Part shown: in pieces, positions 7,170 to 15,541 of the stretch
Numbering within the stretch: position 1 is the first letter of the stretch
How the letters are laid out: every line of letters starts with the position of its first letter
Assembly (NCBI RefSeq): GCF_003946015.1
Contig: NZ_RHNU01000027.1
Coordinates: forward strand, 1 to 32,721
Source of the DNA: Companilactobacillus insicii
GTDB lineage: Bacteria > Bacillota > Bacilli > Lactobacillales > Lactobacillaceae
Reading direction: 5' to 3'
Length of the DNA stretch: 32,721 bases
Translations under genes and position numbers: made by a program
Notes under the pieces: generated by a model
What the model saw: only the letters and a program-made list of their open reading frames with translations
Database searches by the model: none
Told to the model about the DNA's origin: nothing

Positions 7170-7818
7170 ATATTCCTGATTCATTTTCTTCATTTAATTT
7201 ATCACAATCAATAATTAACTGACATACTTCCTTTTCAGGCGCTAATTTCATTGAGTATTTACGACCATACTCAATCATCGTATGGTGTGCCTGATGTAAT
7301 TCTTCAGGATTCATAACACTTACAATTTTGTTCTCTACTTGTAAAGGAGATGCCTTCTGATCAACAAAGTGCAATCTTTTAGATATTGCTGACACATGAG
7401 TATCTACAGCAAAGGTAGGTTCATTAAAGACATCACTCAAAACAACGTTTGCCGTCTTACGACCTGCTCCAGGTAATGCCATAATTCCCTTTCGATCAGT
7501 TGGAACGACATCATTGAGCTCTTCGTGAACAATCTTGGCAGTTTTTATAATATTCTTAGCTTTATTGTGGAATAAACCGACGCTTTTAATAATTCGCTCT
7601 ACATCCTCAACGTCCGCATTCATCAAATCTCTGGGTTCTGGGTAGAGTTTGAACAATGTCGGTGTAACTTTATTAACTGATACATCTGTCGCCTGTGCGC
7701 TTAAAATAACTGATATAAGATATTGAAATGGTGTACGTGAATCTAATGATGGACCTACCGGACCAATATCTTCTTCCATCTGGTGAATTGCCCAGACAAT
7801 TTGTTCGTCTTTTAACAT
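7168..7818 (-). CDS. nth: Endonuclease III (DNA glycosylase/AP lyase), degenerate Fe-S motif
   Basis: Nth removes oxidised pyrimidines and cleaves abasic sites in base excision repair. The 216-residue protein has the helix-hairpin-helix LPGAGRKTANVV (115-126) with catalytic Lys121, and the Asp of AVDTHV (Asp139). The usual C-terminal cluster motif C-x6-C-x2-C-x5-C is here Ser189-x6-Lys196-x2-Cys199-x5-Cys205: spacing is kept but the first two cysteines are replaced. A normal [4Fe-4S] cluster is therefore unlikely, although the glycosylase core looks intact. The start ATG overlaps the dnaD stop as TAATG, implying coupled translation. The assignment is firm; cluster loss is an inference from the residues. 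Confidence 0.93.
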   Translation of the reverse strand: MLKDEQIVWAIHQMEEDIGPVGPSLDSRTPFQYLISVILSAQATDVSVNKVTPTLFKLYPEPRDLMNADVEDVERIIKSVGLFHNKAKNIIKTAKIVHEELNDVVPTDRKGIMALPGAGRKTANVVLSDVFNEPTFAVDTHVSAISKRLHFVDQKASPLQVENKIVSVMNPEELHQAHHTMIEYGRKYSMKLAPEKEVCQLIIDCDKLNEENESGI

Positions 7819-8450
7819 TAATATCCCAACTTCTTTCGTCTTTCTTGGAGTTGCTCTGCTGTCTTAATATTACTCTTTTCCCAGCTAATTAAAATACGAT
7901 CCATATATTTCATAGAATATGCTTGATTCAACACAGCCTCTTTTAACGCTAAATCAATCAATTCAATGGAATAGTGATCATCATCGATCCACTGGTGAAC
8001 CTGATCTTGTTCAATTGGAGAAATTGGTCGACCAAATTCCACCTCAATTTTTTTAAATAGTTCTTCAGTAGCAGACATTAATTGACTCTTTTTGTCATTA
8101 TCTGATTGTTGTTTCAATAAAACTTCTAAACGTTTAAAAATTGGTGTTAATGAATAAATGTCACGTTGTTGATGATGATCAATCACAGTTTTTAATTCAA
8201 TGATTCCCAACTTGATTAAACCTTGAATTATGGTATAAATGGTTGATTCATCCATTCCTGTATCTGCGGACATATTTGCTGCCATAGGAAATTGAATTCC
8301 CTTTTGGGCATACAGTGACAATTCTAAGTAAACCACCAAATCTTTTTCAGTCATTCCTAATTTACTATAATTTTGAATTATTAAATTACTAAGACTCGTA
8401 TTTCCACTTGTCAAAAAATAATTAAAAGTGTTTTCGTCCATTAAATTCAC
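7818..8450 (-). CDS. dnaD: DNA replication initiation protein DnaD
   Basis: DnaD is a primosomal and chromatin-remodelling protein needed to load the replicative helicase at oriC and at restart sites in Firmicutes. The 210-residue protein has an N-terminal winged-helix-like DDBH1 domain (about 1-100, with MTEKDLVVYLELSLYAQKG). A C-terminal DDBH2 domain (about 125-200) carries the conserved YSMKYMDRILISWEKSNI segment. The GTG at 8450 lies 5 nt after AGAGG; an in-frame ATG at 8441 would have about 14 nt spacing and is the alternative. It is translationally coupled to nth. A terminator immediately upstream (8478-8508) separates it from ypmB, so it needs its own promoter or readthrough. Confidence 0.93.
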   Translation of the reverse strand: MNLMDENTFNYFLTSGNTSLSNLIIQNYSKLGMTEKDLVVYLELSLYAQKGIQFPMAANMSADTGMDESTIYTIIQGLIKLGIIELKTVIDHHQQRDIYSLTPIFKRLEVLLKQQSDNDKKSQLMSATEELFKKIEVEFGRPISPIEQDQVHQWIDDDHYSIELIDLALKEAVLNQAYSMKYMDRILISWEKSNIKTAEQLQERRKKLGY

Positions 8451-8473
8451 TTCTTCCTCTCAGTCACATGTAC

Positions 8474-8508
8474 AAAAAGAACGCCATTTACCATGTAAAT
8501 AACGTTCT
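8474..8508 (-). terminator. Terminator of the addB-addA-dinG-ypmB operon
   Basis: Minus strand: AGAACG (8508-8503) pairs with CGTTCT (8483-8478), and inside it ATTTAC pairs with GTAAAT around a 3-nt loop. A run of U residues follows (8478-8474). It stands directly upstream of dnaD, at the place where many Firmicutes carry aspB and asnS. Confidence 0.8.
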
Positions 8509-8542
8509 AATTAAAATTAAAAATATAATCTTAGATGAATAA

Positions 8543-9022
8543 CTATAAGTTATTCAAAATCTGAATACTCTTACCCGTACGAAAATCAACTAAATTATAG
8601 CCTAAAGTACCCTTTTTATTCTCAAAAGCTACTTCCCAAGTAGGTTTATTCTTGTACATACCAAGGTTAATATGCAAGATTTTTGTTGCACTATATCTGT
8701 CTGCAACTCCCTGAATTATATCTTTACGAACAGGTGCATTGTTCAAATTGACTATTTTTGTTTTACCATTTTTAGCATTAATAATAATATAACGATACTT
8801 ATCATTCTTAGTCAAACCACCAACAGAATAGTACTGTTTTTCTCGTGTAAAGTTTCCAAAATAATCTGGCTGAGTAATACCTGCTTTTTGTTCTGCAATA
8901 GTATTAGCCTGTGATTTTGCACTCGAGCTAGGTGCAGCAGAAAGATTAATGTATGTTAATGCCGAAACAATAAATAATGCAATTATTGATATTGTCAGTA
9001 AAATTTTTGTACTTCTATTCAT
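8543..9022 (-). CDS. ypmB: YpmB-like membrane-anchored protein (DUF5590)
   Basis: This is a 159-residue protein with one N-terminal membrane anchor (about residues 7-28) and an extracytoplasmic domain resembling the YpmB/PepSY-like DUF5590 family (YYSVGGLTKNDKYRYIIINAKNG; then a terminal domain with TWEVAFENKKGTLGYNLVDFRTGK). The function is unknown. The name rests on this fold and on synteny: B. subtilis has dinG-ypmA-ypmB-aspB-asnS-dnaD-nth in this order. A good GGAAG site precedes the ATG. It is the last gene of the minus-strand operon and is followed by a terminator. Confidence 0.75.
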   Translation of the reverse strand: MNRSTKILLTISIIALFIVSALTYINLSAAPSSSAKSQANTIAEQKAGITQPDYFGNFTREKQYYSVGGLTKNDKYRYIIINAKNGKTKIVNLNNAPVRKDIIQGVADRYSATKILHINLGMYKNKPTWEVAFENKKGTLGYNLVDFRTGKSIQILNNL

Positions 9023-9083
9023 AATTCTTCCTTTATTTGGTCAGTTGAAATTGTACAGCAATAATAGTATATCAACTTTTTAA

Positions 9084-11891
9084 TTAATTCAAAAAGTCAT
9101 TCATATCTTTTTTTATTGAATCCATGTCTTCATCTATGACTTGTAATCCGTTAGGTAACGAATTCAAAATATCTTTACCATAATTTTTAGTTAAGATTCG
9201 ATTATCAAGTAGTAAGATAACCCCTTTATCTTCAGGACTTCTAACTAATCTTCCCAGTCCCTGTCGCAATTGTAATATTGCTTTTGGCAATGCATCAGCT
9301 TTGAAGATGTTCAAACCACGTTCACGTAAAATATCTTGTCGTATTTTTACATCTGGTTGTTCTGGTGATTCAAACGGAATTCTAGTGACTATTAGAATTT
9401 CAAGCATTTTCTTAGGAAAGTCAACACCTTCCCAGAATGAATTAGCTCCAAGCAAAACAGATCTTTTTCCAATTGCAAAACGCTTTTTGATTTTTTCGTT
9501 AGTTCCCGTTACACCTTGTGCTAAGATTTCCCATTTTTCTTTTACATCAGTATGCATCAATCGGTCATACACATTGCTTAATGTATTTAATGAATTGAAT
9601 AGTATCATAGTTTGATGATCAAGATTATCTAAAATATCAACGATATAACTTGTCACCATATCAAAATACGCATCCTCATCTAGTGAGAAAATATCTGGAA
9701 CATCCGAAGGTAAGAATATTTTACTATTTTTGGCCATATTATTTGCATCAGGTAATATGTTCATCTGATTAATCTGACCTTCATTCAGCTGTAAATCCAT
9801 AATGAAATGTGTGAAATCTTTTTGAATGGTAATAGCAGCACCTATGGCAACAATTTGACTAAATCTATCTGTTACCTCATCAATTAAGTTTTTAATATCA
9901 AATTGACGCCAGCTTATCTTGAGAGTATTAGGTTCATAATAATCACGCATTTCAAGTTCAACACCAAATTCTTGCTTTTGACCTTGAAGTGACTGTAATA
10001 GTTCATCTATATTATTCAAAACACCACGCAACTTACTGTTCTCGATAATCAAGTTTGAGATAACTTTTGATAATTCCACTGAAATAAAGTTTTTTTGAAA
10101 GTTATATTGATCAAACAATGTATCGACTCTATTAACTATTAAGGATAATTCCACTATTAAATCCGACAATAAATCTATTAATTCAGAATTATTATTACCA
10201 AATTTTTGCTCACTATCGATAATTGATACAAATTGTTCTCTATTTTTAAACGAAACATTATCTTGAATATAATTTTCAAAAATATTAAATTCCAGTCGCT
10301 CAACTAATTCGTCGATTGCTTTGAAATGGCTCTCCATATTTTGCAAGTCCTGATAATTCCACAATTGAGTAGTTACTTCAGTAAATGCATATCGCAAAGT
10401 AACCCTATTTTGATACAAAATATCACTTATCTTTTTGACATATTCATTTAATTTTAGGAAGTCAACACTTGGCGATGCAACATCCCGTAAACTATTTGCA
10501 AAATGATTAGCTTCGTCAACTACTAAGTACGAGTTCCTACCCCAAATTGTGCTATCAATATTTCTTGCTAAATATGATTGATTAGTAACAAGTATTAGAG
10601 ATTCTTGATAACGATTTTGTTGGTACATCCAAAAATCATCTTTACTAAACAAAGTATTTTCTTTTTGTTCACCACGATGCCTAATAATTGTAAATAAAGG
10701 GCTACTATAATTTGTTAAATGGAGTTCACTTAAATCACCAGTTGTCGTCATCGTTAACCAAACAAGAATCTTCATCTTTAAAATTGCCGTATGACTGTGC
10801 ATTCGATAATTATCCAAAGCTTCATAGAATCTATCCAAATCAATAAAATTGTAGCTACTTTTTACAACTTCAGCATGAAAATTATTACCTGTCACTTGAT
10901 TAAGCAACGGTATTGATTGATCAATAACTTGTTGTTGTAAAACTTTAGTCGTTGTAGCAATTACCAACTTCTGATTGTTATTAATCACATATGACAAAGG
11001 CAAAAGATAACCTAGTGTCTTCCCAGAACCAGTTGGAGCCTCAATCAAGTTCCACTTTTTATGTTTATTGAGATGCTGACTAGTTTGATATATATCGTCC
11101 ATTAACTTGGCTTGATTTTTACGATACTCCAAGACACCTTTAAGCTTTTTCTGCTTTTCTAGCTTGGTATCAGGATACTTCGAACTTCGATCAATTGCTT
11201 CACTGACATGCAGATCCTTTTTACGTAAAACCAAACCATTGTGTTCATATAAGTAATCCGGCAAAACACTTTGCTTACCTTCTACCTCTTTAACTACTTG
11301 CTTAAAAACAAGATTAGTATCACGAATAGTATCCTTACCAAAATCTGCCAATAATTTCAAAGTTTGAATTGGCAATTCTTGAAGTCTTTTAACGATTATT
11401 AAAAATAGCTTAGCCGTAACTAAGGCATCACTGTCCGCACTATGCGGATTATCATGTTGAATACTCAAATAACCTGTTAAATCTTGTAACTTATAACTAC
11501 TGATAGTTGGAAATAATATTTGTGACAACTCTACAGTATCGATTGCCTTAATATTAAGTTCATTCATACCTATACGATTAAATTCACGGTTTAAAAATGT
11601 AAAATCAAAATTAACATTATGCGCAATAAAAACTTTGTTTTTTAATAGTTTAAAAATCTTTGGTGCAATTTCTTCAAAAGTAGGTGAATCGCAAACATCT
11701 TCATCACTCAATCCTGTTAGTGCAGTAATTCGACTAGGAATCGGTACTTGAGGATTGATTTTTTGATTATATGTTTTAACGATCTCTCCATCTTCTATAA
11801 GTGCACAGCCAAATTGAATAATACGCCCGTTGTCATGCCAATTAGCATTAGTTGTCTCAAGATCAACAACAGCGTAGGAATTTTTCAACAT
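9084..11891 (-). CDS. dinG: DinG-type 3'-5' exonuclease with helicase-like domain
   Basis: The 935-residue Firmicute-type DinG has an N-terminal DEDDh exonuclease domain: Asp10 and Glu12 in VVDLETT, His91/Asp96 in AHNVNFDF, and His150/Asp155 in HSADSDA. An XPD-like superfamily 2 ATPase follows: Walker A APTGSGKT (285-292), a VVDEANHF box, and motif VI QGLGRLVR near the end. No cysteine lies between Walker A and DEAN, so the Fe-S domain of E. coli DinG is absent. The Staphylococcus aureus DinG also lacks the cluster and is reported to act mainly as an exonuclease rather than a helicase. It lies 14 nt downstream of addA in the same operon. The family is certain; helicase activity is doubtful. 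Confidence 0.93.
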   Translation of the reverse strand: MLKNSYAVVDLETTNANWHDNGRIIQFGCALIEDGEIVKTYNQKINPQVPIPSRITALTGLSDEDVCDSPTFEEIAPKIFKLLKNKVFIAHNVNFDFTFLNREFNRIGMNELNIKAIDTVELSQILFPTISSYKLQDLTGYLSIQHDNPHSADSDALVTAKLFLIIVKRLQELPIQTLKLLADFGKDTIRDTNLVFKQVVKEVEGKQSVLPDYLYEHNGLVLRKKDLHVSEAIDRSSKYPDTKLEKQKKLKGVLEYRKNQAKLMDDIYQTSQHLNKHKKWNLIEAPTGSGKTLGYLLPLSYVINNNQKLVIATTTKVLQQQVIDQSIPLLNQVTGNNFHAEVVKSSYNFIDLDRFYEALDNYRMHSHTAILKMKILVWLTMTTTGDLSELHLTNYSSPLFTIIRHRGEQKENTLFSKDDFWMYQQNRYQESLILVTNQSYLARNIDSTIWGRNSYLVVDEANHFANSLRDVASPSVDFLKLNEYVKKISDILYQNRVTLRYAFTEVTTQLWNYQDLQNMESHFKAIDELVERLEFNIFENYIQDNVSFKNREQFVSIIDSEQKFGNNNSELIDLLSDLIVELSLIVNRVDTLFDQYNFQKNFISVELSKVISNLIIENSKLRGVLNNIDELLQSLQGQKQEFGVELEMRDYYEPNTLKISWRQFDIKNLIDEVTDRFSQIVAIGAAITIQKDFTHFIMDLQLNEGQINQMNILPDANNMAKNSKIFLPSDVPDIFSLDEDAYFDMVTSYIVDILDNLDHQTMILFNSLNTLSNVYDRLMHTDVKEKWEILAQGVTGTNEKIKKRFAIGKRSVLLGANSFWEGVDFPKKMLEILIVTRIPFESPEQPDVKIRQDILRERGLNIFKADALPKAILQLRQGLGRLVRSPEDKGVILLLDNRILTKNYGKDILNSLPNGLQVIDEDMDSIKKDMNDFLN

Positions 11892-11905
11892 AGTTCACCA
11901 CTAAT

Positions 11906-14900
11906 CTAGTTAATATTTTTACTTAAATTTACTGCTTGATTATTCTTCAAAAAGTAAAGAATCTTTTCTTTTACCGGTTTGTGACGGATAACTGAAATTG
12001 CTTGCGCATAAAGATTCAATTGCCCAGAATATTTTTCAATTGCTTGATTAAGATTCTTATCGTTCACATTATCGGTCTTGTAATCAAAGAGAACAATCTC
12101 GTCCTCTAGTTCAATCACTCCATCAATAATACCATGAACCAAAATCTTATCATCACTAGAATCACTTTTTCCTACATCTTTAAACAATCTTTTTGCTGGC
12201 ATAAGCACTGAAAACGGAAATTCACGTGAAACTGAATCATTTTTTTCAACTATTAAATGTCCCAAATCACTTTCATAAAAACTTACTAAACTTTGTAAGT
12301 CTATTTGTTTACCAACATTCTCTTCAATTTTTCCATCAGTAACTGAATCGGACAATAACTTCTTGAACGTTTCAATTGTTGGAATCTGCGCGATACTTAC
12401 CTTTTGTAACAACAAATGAGTTGCACTACCTATTTCTGCGGCAGAAACGGATTTTGTCTCTGCCAAGAACTTTGGTTTTGCAAAACTATCTTGAATGTAC
12501 TTACCATTATCTGATAACAAGTCAGTGGCCATTTGCTCATCATCAGGGTCAGCAAATAATCCTTTAATCTCGGAAACTGATTGATAGGCTGTTGTTTCAA
12601 CTGCTTCCTGATGTTGATAATTAAAATTCAAAATATTGTCTACAGTATCTCTAAACAGCTTTGAAGGTTGTTCTGTAGCTATTTGAATAACTTTATTATT
12701 TGCAGTTGGTTTCGGGTTATCACTCTCTTCGATAATTCGTAATTCGATTCGAGAGTTTTTATTTTCAAAGTGATTTTCACCTTCTGATAATAAACGTTCA
12801 TTATCAGTTAATGTGCTCATCCCTATTAGATTCTGATAAGTTCCCGAATTTAAACGCGAGGCCTCGTCAATGACTCCGTTGTCTTCAACAATTGTACTAT
12901 CCCAGCGATTAAACATCTTCTCTGTATCTTTCTCAAATCCAATCATAATCAATTTTTGTTTGGCACGAGTTAAGGCAACGTATAACAGTCGCATCTCTTC
13001 GGAAACAGTTGCCACTTTCTTCTTTGTAGCAATCAATGATCGTTGAACAGTTGGAACAGTAATTCTACTTTCATCATCAAGCAATGTTATCCCTATACCC
13101 AAGTCGACATCATATAGCGTACTTCCTATATAGTCCTGCTTATTAAAGCTATGACTCAAATCTAAAAAAATAACAATTGGAAACTCCAACCCCTTGGAAG
13201 CATGGACGGTCATTACTTTAACGGTATCGTCAACTACCTCAATGCTGTTTGGTTGTGACAAATCTTTATTCATCTTTTCCATTCTTTGAATAAAATCAAT
13301 AAAATCATGAAGGCCCTTGAAGTTTGTTTCCTCATAACTATTAGCTCGCTGATAAAGTGCATGTAAATTGGCAGATCTTTGTTTACCTCCAGGCATCCCT
13401 GAAACATACTCTAGAATTCCGGTTTCTTGATAAATTTTCCAAATTAGTCTAGCAATACTATTTTTATTAGCAAAATCACGATATGTCTCCAATTGAATAA
13501 AGAAAGCTTTGATCTTATCTGCCAGTTTTTGATCATTATCTTCAGTTTCCATGTACAACTTCATAGCCGTATAATAATCATCACTTTTATCAGCCAAACG
13601 AATCTGTGACAATTCTTCTTCATTTAATCCAACAATCGGTGAACGTAATACTGCAACCAAAGGAATATCCTGTCTTGGATTATCGACTATTTGTAACATC
13701 GACATCATAATTTGCAATTCAGTAGTTTGGAAGTAATTTTGGGCATCAGTAACCATCAATGGAATTTCGGCTTTAGAAAAATACGATATCAAATCAGTAT
13801 TATTTCCTTTGGTTCTAGATAAAATAGCTATATCTGAATACTTCAAATCACGATATTCTTTATGCTTGTTATCATAAACTTGAAATTTAGAATTCATAAG
13901 GTCTTTAACACGTTTTGCCGCAAATTCAATTTGCGACTGACGTTTAGTTACTTGATTGACATTATCATTTTTAGATAAAATGTATAATTCATTTTGTGTA
14001 TCGGCTTCTTCAGGAAAGCTAGTTCCTTCGATTAGTTGGGAATTTTTATCATAATTGATATCACCAATTGAGCGATCAAATATTTTCTTAAATATGTCAT
14101 TAACAAATGTATCAACCGAACCTGAAGAACGAAAGTTCATCGACAAATTGATTAATTCATTAGGATTATCATCTTTTTGAAATTCATCATACTTATGAGC
14201 AAAAATATAGGGCGCAGCTTGACGAAAACCATAAATTGATTGCTTAATATCACCGACCATAAAAATATGATTATCATCATTGGAAAGTAATTGAATAATA
14301 TTTTCCTGCATTGCATTAACGTCTTGATATTCATCGATCATAATCTCATGGAATCGATTTTGATAGAAATCCAGCGCTACTTGTTTATCATCTACACTAG
14401 ACTTGAGTATTTGAACAGCTTGATGCTCCAAGTCATTAAAATCTAAAGCATGACCAGCAAGTTTTATCTTTGAAAATTCTTTCATAAACTTGTGCTCAAC
14501 TTCAACCAATTTATCAATAATCAAAGCTGAATTATTCATTGTTTCTAGCATATCAGACTCATTTTGAATGAAATACTCATTAGTAATTCTATCCTTAATG
14601 CTTTTATTTATGTCATCTTTGACTGCCCTAACAAAATCAAACACAGTCAAATCCATACCCTCTTTTTGTTTCTTAGAAACACGCGGTACAGAAGTGAACT
14701 TTAACTTAGAAAAGTTTTCTTTTAACTGATCAAATGACTCATTCTGAGCATCATCTTTAATTTGATTAACTTGTGCAATCATTTCCTTGAATGTCGGTAT
14801 ATATAATGCCCCAAGTTCATCATCTGATGCACTTTTAATGGCACTTTGTGACATTGAAAGAATCTGGTCTAAAGACTTTAAAAATTGTGGTAAAAATCTC

Positions 14901-15541
14901 TGTTGATAAAAATCAGTTTTATTTAACGGACCACTCAACTTATACATCGAACTTAATCCATCTAGCCATTCATCCGTCTTGGCATTTGTTATAGCAAAGT
15001 CATAGAGTTTAAAAACAACATCAACTAAGCCGTCATCACTACGATCATCAGAAAAATTTTCAGTCAACTTCAAAAAGTCTTCATCATTTTTTTCATAGTA
15101 TTTATTTCTAACATTATCAAATGCTTGTTCTTGTAACATGGATTTTTCAGTATCATCGCTGATTAATCTAAAGTTAGGATCAAGATCAATTACATAGTAG
15201 AACTTCTGAATAACACTTAGGCAGAAGGCATGTAAGGTACTGATGTTGGAAATTGGAATTTTAAAGATTTGTCGTTGTAGATGTTCGCGCACTTCTTTTG
15301 TCAATTCCTTATCCTTTAACAATTCTTTGATACGAGCAACAAGCCGATCTTTCATTTCCATTGCAGCAGCATCAGTAAAGGTTGCTACAAGTAAGTTATC
15401 AACATTTTCGCCATTCTTCAGCATCTCAATAATTCGTTCAATCAAAATTGTTGTTTTACCTGATCCAGCAGCGGCCGAAACTAAAATATCGTGACCATGA
15501 TGAAAAATTGCTTTATTTTGATCATCAGTCCATTTAGGCAT
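11906..15541 (-). CDS. addA: ATP-dependent helicase/nuclease subunit A (AddA/RexA)
   Basis: AddA is the helicase-nuclease subunit of AddAB/RexAB, which processes double-strand breaks for RecA-dependent repair, usually regulated by Chi. The protein is about 1211 residues. A UvrD-like superfamily 1 helicase starts with Walker A AAAGSGKT (23-30); DEYQDVN, the GDIKQSIYGFR segment and RLLYVALTRAKQKL follow. A RecB-type nuclease domain sits at the C-terminus (VHGIIDGVIEL, then DYKTD near residue 1153). The ATG at 15541 overlaps the addB stop by 8 nt; an ATG four codons upstream (15553) is the alternative. It is the second gene of addB-addA-dinG-ypmB. Confidence 0.95.
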   Translation of the reverse strand: MPKWTDDQNKAIFHHGHDILVSAAAGSGKTTILIERIIEMLKNGENVDNLLVATFTDAAAMEMKDRLVARIKELLKDKELTKEVREHLQRQIFKIPISNISTLHAFCLSVIQKFYYVIDLDPNFRLISDDTEKSMLQEQAFDNVRNKYYEKNDEDFLKLTENFSDDRSDDGLVDVVFKLYDFAITNAKTDEWLDGLSSMYKLSGPLNKTDFYQQRFLPQFLKSLDQILSMSQSAIKSASDDELGALYIPTFKEMIAQVNQIKDDAQNESFDQLKENFSKLKFTSVPRVSKKQKEGMDLTVFDFVRAVKDDINKSIKDRITNEYFIQNESDMLETMNNSALIIDKLVEVEHKFMKEFSKIKLAGHALDFNDLEHQAVQILKSSVDDKQVALDFYQNRFHEIMIDEYQDVNAMQENIIQLLSNDDNHIFMVGDIKQSIYGFRQAAPYIFAHKYDEFQKDDNPNELINLSMNFRSSGSVDTFVNDIFKKIFDRSIGDINYDKNSQLIEGTSFPEEADTQNELYILSKNDNVNQVTKRQSQIEFAAKRVKDLMNSKFQVYDNKHKEYRDLKYSDIAILSRTKGNNTDLISYFSKAEIPLMVTDAQNYFQTTELQIMMSMLQIVDNPRQDIPLVAVLRSPIVGLNEEELSQIRLADKSDDYYTAMKLYMETEDNDQKLADKIKAFFIQLETYRDFANKNSIARLIWKIYQETGILEYVSGMPGGKQRSANLHALYQRANSYEETNFKGLHDFIDFIQRMEKMNKDLSQPNSIEVVDDTVKVMTVHASKGLEFPIVIFLDLSHSFNKQDYIGSTLYDVDLGIGITLLDDESRITVPTVQRSLIATKKKVATVSEEMRLLYVALTRAKQKLIMIGFEKDTEKMFNRWDSTIVEDNGVIDEASRLNSGTYQNLIGMSTLTDNERLLSEGENHFENKNSRIELRIIEESDNPKPTANNKVIQIATEQPSKLFRDTVDNILNFNYQHQEAVETTAYQSVSEIKGLFADPDDEQMATDLLSDNGKYIQDSFAKPKFLAETKSVSAAEIGSATHLLLQKVSIAQIPTIETFKKLLSDSVTDGKIEENVGKQIDLQSLVSFYESDLGHLIVEKNDSVSREFPFSVLMPAKRLFKDVGKSDSSDDKILVHGIIDGVIELEDEIVLFDYKTDNVNDKNLNQAIEKYSGQLNLYAQAISVIRHKPVKEKILYFLKNNQAVNLSKNIN

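Noticed and set aside
6666-7214. 182-codon plus-strand frame over the ponA tail
   Set aside because: It is the shifted frame of the repetitive Asn/Gly/Ser-rich ponA tail and gives a Leu/Ile/Thr-rich sequence with no ribosome site.
15243-15494. 83-codon plus-strand frame inside addA
   Set aside because: It lies antisense to the conserved Walker A and helicase region of addA, with no start context.
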